Assembly: GCA_900312665.1 (NCBI GenBank)
Contig: ONZQ02000010.1
Location: 930,001 to 994,000, forward strand
Length of the DNA: 64,000 nucleotides
Source: Cephalotrichum gorgonifer
Taxonomy: Eukaryota > Ascomycota > Sordariomycetes > Microascales > Microascaceae
Direction: 5' to 3'
In this document: one piece after another, positions 9,162 through 19,502 of the stretch
Position numbering within the stretch: position 1 is the stretch's first letter
How the letters are laid out: each line of letters starts with the position of its first letter
Made by a program: the position numbers and the translations under genes
Notes under the pieces: generated by a model
What the model saw: only the letters and a program-made list of their open reading frames with translations
Database searches by the model: none
What the model was told of the DNA's origin: nothing

Positions 9162-12012
9162 ATGGACTCTCCTAAGCCAACCCTCGGGCTCGAGAAGGAG
9201 CTCACATGCTCGGTAAGTCGACTCCCCTGCTGCACGAACCCCGCCAATCCATCTTGATCCCGATCCAGTTTTCTAACAGAGTTTGCCCTCCCCTCCGCAG
9301 ATCTGTACCGACCTACTCTACCAGCCCCTGACCCTCCTCGACTGCCTCCACACCTTCTGCGGCGCCTGCCTCAAGGACTGGTTCGCCTTCCAAGCCAACG
9401 CTCTCGAGTCCGCTCCGACCGCCCCGCCCCCGGGCACCCCGACCTTCACGTGCCCGTCATGCCGCGCCGCCGTCCGCGACACGAGGCACAATGCAACCGT
9501 TGCGACGCTGCTAGATATGTTCCTGAGCGCGAACCCCGAGAAGGACAGGAGCGCGGCGGAGAAGGAGGAGGTCGCGGGGAGGTATAAGCGTGGTGAGGCA
9601 GTGCTGCCGAAACCACCGAAGGAAAAGTCATCCGGTCAGCTGAGGGCTGAGGAAGAGGATAGGAGGTTGGTGGAAGAGGTGAGGGCTTTGAGCTTGAGGG
9701 AGATGGGCGTTGACGGGCCGGGGAGGAGTGGGGCGGGGCCAGGGGCGGGGCGCCCAAGGAGTCGGCACCCGCCTGACAGCTCAAGGTCTGGAGACGAGAG
9801 GAGGAGGGAAAGGAGGAGCGAGTCGAGGAGACGGGATGACGAGGGGGAGGGGAGACATAGGGCGCGGAGAAGCGAGTCTAGGATGAGAGAGGATGAGGTG
9901 GAGGCGAGAACGCGGCAGATCGAGCACCAGTCCTCCATCCGGTCGTTAATCGGGTCCGCGAACATGAGCGAGCGGGATATCGAGCGCGAGATTGAGGAGT
10001 TCGCGCGCCAGATACAGGAGGAGGGCATCCTCGACGGACTCGACCTTGACAACATCGACCTCACCAGGGATGACGACCTGAGCCGGAAAATCACCGAGGC
10101 ATACCGGCGGAGGCAGAGGGAGCGGTCACGGCAAGAGTCCACGCGCCGGGAGAGCACCGAAGCCGACGCTGCCAGACCGGATCTCGACTCGTCGGACTCC
10201 GCACTCCCCAGTCGAGATGACCGCCCCACGGGCAGACGGCGCAATTCAGCTAGCGCGAGAGTAAACCCCGAGAGCCGCAGCCGATCGCAATCGGTCACGA
10301 CGAGAACTACGAGTGGCACGGGGCATCTTGAAGTGCAGCGCGACGACCGTAGACAGCGCAGGAGAACTGCAAGCTCTGGGAGGAGCTCCACGACACCCGT
10401 GGCACCCCGTCCAGTGCCGGACCCCGTCGCCGCGCGCTCGCAAACGGATCTCGCACTACAAACTCGGACCACCGACCCCACGAACCCTAGGTCCGTCCTC
10501 GGCGAGAACAGGACCATTAGCTCGCCGACCACCGTTGCTGTCGGCGGCGGCGCCCCGGTGTCTGAGGGATCTAACCGATCCTTTGCGAGCAGGGTACCCC
10601 TCCACATCCATGCACACTCGCAATCCGGCAACGTCACGCCAACGGAACCGAGCCCGAGCCGGATACAGCCTCACCGCCCGGCAGAGCTGTCCCCCCAAAC
10701 ACGGACCCCGCCCACGCAGAGTCCCCTCCCAAGCCCGGGGCACAAGCGAACGCCCCCGCTCCTCTTCGCCGAGCCCTCTATCTCCTGCTCCCGCTGCGCG
10801 AGGCAGCACATAGAGTACGAGCTCCACTACACCTGCTCGCCCTGCTCCACGACCGGGGCCTTCACCCTCTGTCTCCCCTGCTACCGCGCCGGCAAGGGCT
10901 GCCGCCACTGGTTCGGCTTCGGACACGACGCTTACGCGAGGTGGGACCGCGCGCGCAGGGAAAACCCTTCCCTCGAGCCCCCGCACAAGCTCAGAGCGGG
11001 CCGGTACACCAGCCCTCGCACGCTGGCGGTGAAGGACGATTCGGGCGTCGTGCGGACGTCGGAGGACCCCGCAGCGAGGCTACAGAGCGGCGCGTTCTGC
11101 GACGGGTGCCTTGCGTGGGCGAGCGAGTGTTTCTGGAGGTGCAGTAGCTGTAACAGGGGGGAGTGGGGCTTCTGCGACAGCTGCGTTAGCCGCGGGAAGT
11201 GTTGTACGCACCCGCTTCTTCCGTTGGCGTATCAGCCTCCCCCCGCGGCGCAGACCCCCACCGTGGTAGTGAATCTTCCGAGAAGGGCCGTGGTGGCGGC
11301 TGGTGCGGCCGGAGGCGGTGGCACGTTCAGGCCTCTCACCTTCACGACGAAGTGCGACCTCTGCACGAACCCGATACCGCCGCTCCAGGCAAGGTACCAC
11401 TGCTTCTCGTGCGCGGGGTCGGCGGATCCGGGGGCGAGGCCGGGGGACTACGACATCTGCGCCGCTTGCTACTCGGGCCTTGTCTCGCGGGGGCGGGTGA
11501 CTCCCGAGAATGGGCCGGCGGGGTGGAGGAGGTGTCTGGCAGGGCATAGGATGATCATGGTTGCGTTCCAGGAGGGGAGCGACGGGCTGTACAGATATGT
11601 CTCGAAGGATCAGGTGGGTGGGCACCGGATGTGGGTGGCACCCATTACGGAGGATGTCGGTCCCGGGGTGGAGAAGTGGTGCTGGAGGGAGGGGAGGCAG
11701 GCTGTTGGGAGGGCTGTGAGCCTGGATGTAGCGGCTACGGCGCCGGTGCTTGGGGAGGGCGTGAGAGAGAAGGAGGGGAAGGGGGAGGTGGTTGTGCCCG
11801 TGGCGAGGTTCCCGGCAGATGGAGGTGGAGGCATGGTGGTCAGGGCGCGGTGGGCGTGGTTCCCCGAGGGCGGCGAGGAGGCGGATGACGTCCTCTATTT
11901 CCCCAAGGGGGCTGAGATTAGGGAGGTGGAGGATCTTACTGGGGATTGGTTCGTCGGGAGGTATATGGGGAGAGAGGCCGTGTTTCCGGCGGCATATGTG
12001 GTCGTCGTGTGA
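9162..12012 (+). CDS. RING-finger protein with Cys-rich zinc fingers and C-terminal SH3 domain
   Basis: Two exons: 9162..9212 and 9301..12012, predicted 920 aa. The 17-codon first exon is required: splicing joins KELTCS-ICTDLLYQPL and completes a C3HC4 RING (C16, C19, C32, H34, C37, C40, C68, C71). RING domains recruit E2 enzymes, so a ubiquitin-ligase role is likely. Residues about 130-500 are charged, Arg/Ser/Glu-rich and probably disordered, with a helical block SERDIEREIEEFARQIQEEG. From about residue 510 come three Cys-rich modules resembling ZZ-type zinc fingers (CSRCARQHIEYELHYTC; CDGCLAWASECFWRC; CDLCTNPIPPLQARYHC...DICAACY). The last about 60 residues fit an SH3 fold (RARWAWFP...DVLYFPKGAEI...DWFVGRYMGREAVFPAAYV). 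The RING resembles CHFR-type RINGs, but no FHA domain is present. I do not know a named orthologue. Confidence 0.85.
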
Positions 12013-12523
12013 GGGCTGTCTATGGGAAGAGGAATTGGATTTGATGAATACTAATGTGTTTATGTGTTTACGTTATGAATGCCATACCATGAGATACCGT
12101 GCTAGACTAGCTACATATGTCGATGGTGCTGGCATGATTGTGTGTATGTTTGAGTGGGATCTTGTAAGTGGGATGAAGGTTCGGCATCTCGGAGATGGCG
12201 CAATTGGCTCCTTGCCGAATCCATTATAGCGGCCGGAGCGCGCCTTTATGGATTGACCCCACGCACCCCACACTTGGCCCGCCCACTATGTACATATGGT
12301 TCCAATTGCAGCGAAACAGAGCTATAAGTTACATTCTCCCCGAATCCGGCACCCACCTGTCTGTGACAAATCTACAACCTCGACACCCTCGAACAATTTC
12401 TCCGATTGTCCCCCGACGACGACGAGCTTCAGATCGACCCAATTTACCGCTCGCTGAACCCGCCGAATTCCCAAACCACCTCTCCCCGCCTCCCTCCATA
12501 TCCGAAATCAACAAAGTAAAACC
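12013..12523. promoter_or_regulatory. Upstream region of the cysteine synthase gene
   Basis: This gap of 511 bases contains the 3' end of the RING-SH3 gene and the promoter of the next. The last about 150 bases are C/A/T-rich with little G, as in fungal leaders. No specific site is assigned. Confidence 0.4.
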
Positions 12524-13761
12524 ATGTCCCTAAATACCGCACAAATGCTCCGGCAGACCGTCCTCCGGCGGGGAGGAGCCCGCACGTTCGCTTCGGCTGC
12601 GATTCCGGCGAGGGAGCCGAGCGCGCGGCTGTTGGCTGTTTCGAAGGCGCAGGGCGTCTCTGACGGCCTCACGGAAGGTGAATACCGCTTCCCCCCACCC
12701 CCCACCAGCAGGCGTCTCCCCTCCCTCCGTCTAATCCACACTACTAACCTTCCCTCCCGCCAGCCATCGGAAACACGCCCCTCATCCGCCTCAACCACCT
12801 CTCCAAGGAGACCGGCTGCAACATCCTCGGCAAGGCCGAGTTCATGAACCCGGGCGGCTCCATCAAGGACCGCGCGGCCCTCTACGTCGTCCTCGACGCC
12901 GAGGAGCGCGGCCTCCTCAAGCCCGGCGGGACGGTCGTCGAGGGCACGGCGGGCAACACGGGCATCGGGCTCGCGCACGTGTGCCGCTCGCGCGGCTACA
13001 AGCTGGTCATCTACATGCCCAACACGCAGTCGCAGGGCAAGATCGACCTCCTCCGCCTCCTGGGCGCCGAGGTCTACCCCGTCCCCGCCGTGGCCTTCGA
13101 CAACGAGGCCAACTACAACCACCAGGCTCGCCGGCACGCCGAGGCCCTCGACAACGCCGTGTGGACGAACCAGTTCGACAACGTGGCGAACAGGAGGGCG
13201 CACATCGAGACCACGGGTCCCGAGATCTGGGCGCAGACGGAGGGCAAGGTCGACGCCTTCACTTGCGCGACGGGCACGGGCGGGACCTTCGCGGGTACGA
13301 CGAGGTACCTGAAGACGGTCTCGGGCGGAAGGGTCAAGGCGTTCCTGGCTGACCCGCCGGGCAGCGTGCTCCACTCGTACATCTCGTCGGGGGGCAAGCT
13401 GATCGAGAGGAGCGGGTCGTCGATCACGGAGGGCATAGGGCAGGGCCGCGTGACGGATAACCTCGCGCCCGACGTGGAGCTCGTGGACGGGTCCATGACC
13501 GTCAGCGACGAGAAGAGCATCAACATGGTGTACAGGTGCCTCGACGAGGAGGGGCTCTACCTCGGCGCCAGCTCGGCCCTCAACGTCGTGGCGGCGAAGG
13601 AGGTCGCGGAGAAGATGGGGCCTGGGAGCACCGTCGTCACGGTGCTGGCGGACGGCGCGTACAGGTATGCCGACCGCCTGTTCTCGAGGAAATGGCTGGA
13701 GAGCAAGAATCTGGTGGGCGCCATCCCGAAGCACTTGGAGAAGTACATCGTGTTGCCGTAG
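12524..13761 (+). CDS. MCY1: Mitochondrial cysteine synthase-like PLP enzyme (Mcy1 type)
   Basis: Two exons: 12524..12677 and 12764..13761, predicted 383 aa. The 86-bp intron has a CTACTAAC branch site and joins GLTE-A-IGNTPLIRL. Residues 1-35 (LRRGGARTFASAAIPAREPSARLL) look like a mitochondrial presequence. The fold-type II PLP signature is clear: NPGGSIKDRAA with the Schiff-base lysine at about K86, the GTAGNTGIGLAHV substrate loop, and the GTGGTF phosphate-binding loop. The family makes cysteine from O-acetylserine and sulfide. The segment DNEANYNHQARRHAE is longer than in bacterial CysK, and the closest type I recognise is yeast YGR012W/Mcy1 and S. pombe cys12. In vivo substrate use is not proven by sequence. 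Confidence 0.9.
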
Positions 13762-14110
13762 GGGGTGAGTTGCGGTTGCGCAAGTGGTAGCGGGCGTAGA
13801 CTTGGCTTTGTAGATATGTATCGCATATATATACAGATGTACGAAAGTAGAATACGAGTTCAAAGCTCACTTATAGGGAACATGAAGTCAGCATGCAAGC
13901 TCTCGACGCCGTACCAGGGAACTGCCTGTTTATCTGTTCGAAGCTATCGTGCAGAAAGATACAAGAAAATAGGCAGACTGTTCGTAACGTACATGGATTT
14001 AGGTTCTGGTAGACGTAAATCTAGTTCTATAACAAATATTATACAAGCTCCCCACGAGCTCTCATACAAGACACACCACTCCTCCTCAGTGACGCCGACG
14101 CACGCGACAC
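13762..14110. other. Convergent intergenic region
   Basis: This stretch of 349 bases lies between the facing 3' ends of the cysteine synthase and the 393-aa mitochondrial protein gene. It contains a short run of TATATA near 13824. I see no gene. Confidence 0.5.
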
Positions 14111-15383
14111 CTACGCCTTCATCAACTTGTCGTAAATAGCCCACCCGACATCCGCCTTGATCGTGTCCCTCTTCGCCGCCAACGCCGCGAGGTCCGCCCT
14201 CAACACCTCCTCAATAGGCGCCAGCCCCGCCGCGACCTCGGGCTCGACCATCTCCTTGGCGTGCTCGATGCCGCGGAGGGTGAAGCACGTCGCCGAGATG
14301 CGCCTGGATATCGCGATGGCAAGGTGCGCGTCGCTCTCCTGCATGAACTCGATGCGCTTGCCGGGGGCTGCGTCGTCGGGGAGGGTGTTCTTGTGGATCT
14401 CCGCCAGGTTCTTCCCCTCCGGCCACACGTGCGTCAGGGTCGCCGCGAGCTCGGCCACCTTGCCGTCCACGTCCTTGCCGCCCTGGTGGAGCGCGGCGTA
14501 CGAGGCCACCGCGTGCAGGGTCTGTCCGACCACCGACGGCTCGCGGTGTAGCGGGACGCGGCCCGCCGCGGGTACCTTTGCGTGGTCGCCGTCCTCCATC
14601 AGCTCGCGGAGCAGGATCGCCCAGGTCTTGGCCTGCCGCGCCTCCTTCTCGGCGTAGTCGGCGTCCACGGCCATGGCCTGTATGTAGTGCAGTATGGCGT
14701 CGGCGCGGGGCACCGACCTGATCCTCAGCCTGGACTCCTTGACGTTCCGGAAGGCGTCGATGACGGCGTAGATGTTGCCCGTCTTGCCCGCGTACCGGAT
14801 CAGGTCCAGGACCTGCTGCGTCGTGACGTGCCTGCCCGCGTTGCGGTAGCCGGCCAGGATGCGCACGAGGTTGCCCCAGTCCTCGCGGGTCTTCATGAGC
14901 TTGAGGGCGTTCTTGAGGAGGGCGCTCGACTTGGGGATCGTGTCCTGGGTGAAGTCGAGGATGGGGAATCGGTGCTCGTAGCCCTCGACCTCGATGATGA
15001 CGGGGTCTACACGCAGCTTCTGGGCATTCTTCTCGTGGGAGATGATCTTGAGCTTGTCCTTGGGCAGCCGCGCGGGGAGGATGATCTTGTGGAGCATCTC
15101 GGTGAGGATATCGTCGAGCTTGGGGTCGGAGGTCGGGTCGAAGATAACCTTCTTGGGGGCTTCGGTGTGTTGTTCTACATTCTTGTTAGGATCGGGGTCC
15201 CCCGCCGGAGAGAGGGAGGTTATATGGCCGTCGGGTTTAGGAATGGGGGGTGGGGGCAAGCTCACCTTGCGCGGCCGAAGTTGACGCGAAGCTCCTGCGC
15301 CAGAGCTGGGCCGTCTGGACCCTGTGTACCGCTCGGCTCGAGGAGCCCGCCCTCATGGCGGAGACTATGGGAGTTCTAAGCAT
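14111..15383 (-). CDS. Uncharacterised mitochondrial protein (helical-repeat, PPR-like)
   Basis: Two exons: 15383..15266 and 15174..14111, predicted 393 aa. The true start is the ATG opening MLRTPIVSAMRAG, not the later MSLPPP ATG, which lies in intron sequence. The intron (donor GTGAGC, CCTAAC branch site, acceptor TAG) joins STSAAQ-E-QHTEAPKK. The first exon (MLRTPIVSAMRAGSSSRAVH) is a strong mitochondrial presequence. The mature part is almost all helical, with tandem helix pairs (LVRILAGYRNAGRHVTTQQV, LDLIRYAGKTGNIYAVIDAF) like PPR/TPR solenoids. I do not recognise the family. It shares a 325-bp divergent promoter with the mitoribosomal gene bL19m, so a role in mitochondrial gene expression is a reasonable inference only. 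Confidence 0.85.
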
Positions 15384-15708
15384 CCTGTCAAGTCGAGGCA
15401 CCCTGGAGATGCTTTTGCGAGAAGACGGGGCGGTTGTGGGGGAATCGAGCGGGCTGAGACTTTGGAGTTCGCGACCACCGAAATTTTGGTCGTGTGAGAA
15501 GTGAGAATATGAGATGTCGTTCTCTCAGCACCAATTCGGCTAAACCTCGGCAATAACGTTCAAGCGAGCTGCACGAGCCACCCAATTCGACGACGCCTGT
15601 CCGAGCAGCTTTTTTCCACCTCTATTTCGCGTCGTCGAACTCTCGGACAACGGCAGCGATAGCGACGCAACGCCTCTTCCTTGTCGTTCCCCCCCGTCGC
15701 CTCCCGGA
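15384..15708. promoter_or_regulatory. Bidirectional promoter of two mitochondrial genes, with two CCAAT boxes
   Basis: The start codons face away across 325 bases. Two copies of CCAATTCG start at 15531 and 15582, 51 bp apart. CCAAT boxes are the target of the fungal Hap2/3/5 (CBC/AnCF) complex, which is known to control respiratory and mitochondrial genes. Use of these boxes is inferred. Confidence 0.5.
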
Positions 15709-16479
15709 ATGATGAACGTCCTTCCGTTCAGGCAGCCTCTCGGCTGCCTGAAGACCGTCTTCCGCCAGACCCGCTACCAGCGCCAACTACTACGCACCTT
15801 CGCGACCGAGACGACTCCTACGCCTCCGCCTGCGGCCGCTCAACCACCTCAACAACCCCCCTACACCCCCTCGCCTTTCACTCTTCGTACGTTCCTCGTT
15901 TCTCCCTACCGAAGCACCCCTCAACCCCCCTAACCCCTACCCATTGCCACGGCTAACAAAACCCCCCCTCCAGACAAGCCAAACACTCACAAGCGTACCC
16001 CCTTCGCCGTCTACACGGCGCCCACTCGCACTACGCCCAAGGACCCCATGGTCCCCTTCCACTCCAACTCCATCTCCAGCTACGACCCGACGGGGGCCCG
16101 CACCTCCCTCTTCTCCAAAGCGCGCCCCGATCGCGCCAAGGTCGGCGACGTGCTCCTGGTCGCCACGCGCACGGGTGAGCCCTTCGCCGGCGCCTTCATG
16201 CAGATCCGCCGGCGCGGCGTCGACACGGCCATCCAGCTGCGCGGCCAGCTCATGAAGACGGGCGTGGAGATGTGGTTCAAGATCTACTCGCCGTCCGTCG
16301 TCGGCATCGACATCATCTGGAGGAGGCCCAAGAGGGCGAGGAGGGCCAGGCTGACGTACCTGCGGAAGAAGGGACACGACATGGGCAACGTGGACCACCT
16401 CGTCTGGGCGTGGAAGAGGGAGAGGAGCCAGCTGAGGAGTTCGAGGGGGAAGAATCTCGGGACTGTCTTCGAGAGCTAG
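15709..16479 (+). CDS. MRPL19: Mitochondrial ribosomal protein bL19m
   Basis: Two exons: 15709..15886 and 15974..16479, predicted 227 aa. The 87-bp intron joins SPFTL-H-KPNTHKRTP in frame. A second ATG directly follows the first, so the start could be 15712. Residues 1-33 (LPFRQPLGCLKTVFRQTRYQRQLLRTFAT) form a mitochondrial presequence, followed by a Pro-rich linker. The C-terminal domain shows the L19 fold: VGDVLLVATRTGEPFAGAFM, QIRRRGVDTAIQLRGQL, GVEMWFKIYSPSVVGIDII and the basic RRPKRARRARLTYLRKK segment. bL19m (yeast Img1) sits at the subunit interface of the large mitoribosomal subunit. Confidence 0.92.
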
Positions 16480-17150
16480 AAGAAGAGACTATCATGTATA
16501 TTCAAGCTATGTATAACAGAGGTTCAATTTATTTTCCCAAAAACTATCAACTCTAATTGAAATGCTTGAGGTGGGAAGAGGGCTGTCCTGGGGGGTGATC
16601 GAGCGGTCGAGTCTTTGCCCGAGAATCAAAGCGTATCGTCAAATAATGAGGGCTTTATGCTGGAGGATTAGGACTAAGATGAAGGGAAAAGGGACGGCTG
16701 TCAGCTCGAGCCCGTCCGTCCTTCCTCTTCCGCTCAAGATCGATGCCCCTCTAGCATATTGGAAGGGCTTGCCGTTCGCAGCATAGCGCCTTCCGTTTCG
16801 AACAAGCGAGGGTCCAGTGGTAAACTTTTCTCATTGGTCAAGTTTCCGATCCCGTATTCTGCCTCTCGAGCAACATAGTCCGAAGATCTGCCGAAACAAA
16901 GTGATCGGGGACTGGCTCACCGCCTTTGCCAAGACATTTCAACTTGAATGCCGTCACTATCCGCCGACTTCACAAAGCTAACCAACCGTCAAGTCCAAGT
17001 GCCACGATATTTAAGTTAACTCTCTTACTCATGTTGCCTCTAATTGATATGCCTCACTACCCTAGTAATGTATCGCAGGATAAACCTGCATTAATATCTG
17101 GTACCAAAGGGCATGGATGAATCTCTTCCACAAAAAACCTGGCCGAAAAC
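16480..17150. other. Intergenic region before the coiled-coil gene
   Basis: This stretch of 671 bases is AT-richer toward the right. It starts the change from conserved genes to the accessory-looking island. I see no gene or repeat. Confidence 0.5.
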
Positions 17151-17714
17151 ATGAGCCACTGCCAAAATCTACCAGTCTTCGACAATGGACCTGCCATCCT
17201 CGCTGAGATTGCAGCTCTCCGCGAAGGTATGAACAAGCGCCTTGATAATGTCACGCATCGGATCGATGCCCTTGGCGCCCGAGTTGACGCCCTTGGCGCG
17301 GACATGGATCGCATGAACACGGTGAATTTGGCTGAGTATGGTTGTATCCTGCCATGACTTTCCTCTTCGCCAATTCTAACATGCCTATCCATATTTAGGA
17401 GGTACAACGCCATGGCGAAGGTTGAGAATAATTGGGCAAATAGTCGGAACAGCACACTCGTTCCCCTCAGAACCATCGTCACCAACGCTCCGATCCCCAA
17501 CTTCCCACCAACCTCCGCTGCTCTGCGCTCGTTGAACGGTATGTACTATCTCTTCTATCCAAAGGCATGTGGACTATTACTGACTTCATCTGGGGTTAAA
17601 GACGCAACTGCCACCGCTATCCTCGAGGCCTTGGGCCTCTCCACCAACGGGTCTGTGGAAGACAAACAGGCGCGACTTAGGGTGGCGTCGGGAATTGCAT
17701 TTGCCATTGAGTAG
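17151..17714 (+). CDS. Small coiled-coil protein of unknown function
   Basis: Three exons: 17151..17335, 17399..17538 and 17602..17714, predicted 145 aa. Splicing (donors GTATGG and GTATGT, acceptors TTTAG and AAAG) joins NLAE-RYNAMA and RSLN-DATATAI. Only the spliced frame gives a continuous protein; each ORF alone is a fragment. Residues about 15-55 form a heptad coiled coil (LAEIAALREGMNKRLDNV, IDALGARVDALGADMDRM). Then come STLVPLRTIVTNAPIPNFP and a final AILEALGLSTNGSVEDKQ segment. The pattern resembles a multicopy family of short fungal hypothetical proteins, with no known function. Its last exon and 3' flank are duplicated just downstream (17818-17945), so the locus looks rearranged. 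Confidence 0.72.
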
Positions 17715-17945
17715 GGAAGGAACGGGGTAAGTAGAGTTTATCGGAGTTTGGCGGAGGCAAATACCCCAGGGCGCGAATGGTTTTTTCAACTCCTCCCGTG
17801 TGATTTTATCCACGGCAGACAAAGTAGGCGCGACTTAGGCTGGCGTCGGTAATTGCATTTCCCATTGAGTAGGGAAGGAGCGGAGGACGCGTGGAGTTAA
17901 AACGGAGTTGGACGGCGGCGATTGAGGCGCGAATGTTTTTTCTCT
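17661..17945. repeat. Decayed tandem duplication of the gene's 3' end (two about 130-bp copies)
   Basis: Copy 1 covers about 17661-17788, including the last 18 codons and stop of the coiled-coil gene. Copy 2 covers about 17818-17945. Shared landmarks lie about 157 bp apart: GGCGCGACTTAGG, GGAAGG after the stop, and GGCGCGAATG followed by a T run. Copy 2 has scattered substitutions and small indels and is not part of any open frame I can support. Confidence 0.8.
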
Positions 17946-18700
17946 TCTTCGTTATTCTGTCCGTATTAGTTAAAAAGAAAAATAAAACTCTTCCCAAGTA
18001 TTTTTAATTTACTTTCCCCCCTGTTTGTTATGGTCCGATGTGAAGGTTCTTTGATATCATCAGACGCTGTGTCGCCTAGTTCAAGCTATCAGCCAACGAT
18101 CGGTTCAATGCAGTCTCTTCACTGTCGCCCCTCCTGACGACAATACGGCCATCAGCATTGCCCTCGGCGACCTTTATCCAGATCCTATATCGGGATGCCA
18201 GTGCTAATAAAAAGGCTTACAAGCAAGACCTTGCATGGCTTGATATTTACGTCAGCGCCCTATAAGGGTATGACATTATGATTTATATACATTGGAGTTC
18301 ATGAACAAATATTTATATAGTTAAACCTAAATATATAATTAGCTCCATCATGAGAGTCTTTTGACTGAGCTGTTGGGACGAGAATGCTTCGGAAGTGACT
18401 TAACCTAGGCTCGGGGCTTTTGGCCATAGGTTCTATAAGTGTGACTTTGTGACTAAGAAAGGCATAGTATCATCCCTGAAGCTGTTAGCAAACCAGAGAG
18501 GGTACTATTTTGCCCAGCCCAAGGGGCATGGTAGGGAGAAGATAGTTGCAATATCGTCAACGAACAGCCAGCATCATCAAACCGAGCTGGCTACTCTCTG
18601 AGCCGCGCAGGTTGTGCAGTTTAGATGCTTCATGGACTTGAGCTATAGTTTGTCTTGCGAAACCAGTATTTCATATTGAATCGCTAAGGGGACCTAGCCA
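17715..18700. other. AT-richer gene-free stretch
   Basis: This interval of 986 bases includes copy 2 of the duplication, then sequence from about 17950 to 18400 with many A/T runs (AAAAAGAAAAATAAAA, TATATAATTAG). The change in base composition against the GC-rich genes suggests old repeat or RIP-affected DNA. I could not recognise a transposon protein or terminal repeats. Confidence 0.5.
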
Positions 18701-19502
18701 CTACGATATTTGGACAGCTCTCTTTAGCTCAACCGTCCATTGATTAACTGTCATTCGCCCATCCCTTTTCTCTATATAGAGTGTCCTGAACGGCTCTGGA
18801 AGTTCGCTTACGTCTAGGAAACCGTCGTTGTCGACAAACTTCTCGACGTATACAATCGTAGATGCTCCGAAACCGCCCACGCTGGCCCCCTCATCCCGGG
18901 CATATGTTCGCATGAGTGCCTCCAGCATGACATGGCACTTGAGAGCAACAACTTTGTCCCCGCCCTCCTTGAAGACGCCCGAACCCCGACCCGGTCGCCA
19001 GGGCGGGAGAACATTATCGTCGGACGCGAGGACGAAGTAACGGGAGAGCTGCGATTTCTTCGGACATACAAGAGAACCGTCGAGCGGTGGAAGGAACCAG
19101 AGGACATCGGCTTGCGGATACAACCCAACTCGGACCTCTGAGGCCTCGACGTGGACGTGGACAGCTGGAGGCGGTGTATACCGATCTGCCGATCTGGACG
19201 GGCAGTGCTTTCCGCCTGGACACGGGGCGAGACCCTTGAGTTGGGATAGGATTTTCAAGCCATCCGCGAGAAGATCGTCCGGGACGATGAAATCAATCGA
19301 CTAGGAGCGTGTTAGCATAGAACCGGCTTAAAGTGTTACTGGATGGGCTACCTACGCCGACGCCAGAGGGTATGCCGTGAAGTACCAGGAGGTAGTGACC
19401 CCAGAGGACACATGGGATCTGCGCCAAGTTGAGACTGTGCGCAATCGATGCGACGAATGGCTCAGACAGCCTTATCATATCTTCTCTCCACATTTCTGAC
19501 AT
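18701..19502 (-). CDS. Orphan fungal protein, nucleotidyltransferase-like in appearance
   Basis: Two exons: 19502..19356 and 19300..18701, predicted 248 aa. The 55-bp intron (donor GTAGGT, acceptor CCTAG) joins IPSGVG-SIDFIVPDD. The N-terminal part reads LAQIPCVLWGHYLLVLHGIP followed by DFIVPDD. The order 'recess with WG, G-P, then D-x-V-x-D-D' is typical of fungal hypothetical proteins that look like minimal nucleotidyltransferases, where acidic residues after the first strand bind metal. A CPGGKHC segment (two Cys, one His) follows at about residue 75. I cannot confirm catalytic residues, and the assignment is a resemblance only. It lies next to the coiled-coil gene in the accessory island. 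Confidence 0.65.

Noticed and set aside
12508..13863. 451-aa open frame antisense to the cysteine synthase
   Set aside because: It mirrors the GC-rich coding strand, is Arg/Asp/Val-rich with no domain, and lies fully on a confirmed enzyme gene.
15175..15265. MSLPPPPIPKPDG start for the mitochondrial gene
   Set aside because: These codons lie inside a GTGAGC..TAG intron; the spliced form gives a proper presequence instead.
14582..15379. 265-aa open frame antisense to the mitochondrial 393-aa gene
   Set aside because: It is a shadow of the real gene, crosses its intron and has no recognisable motif.
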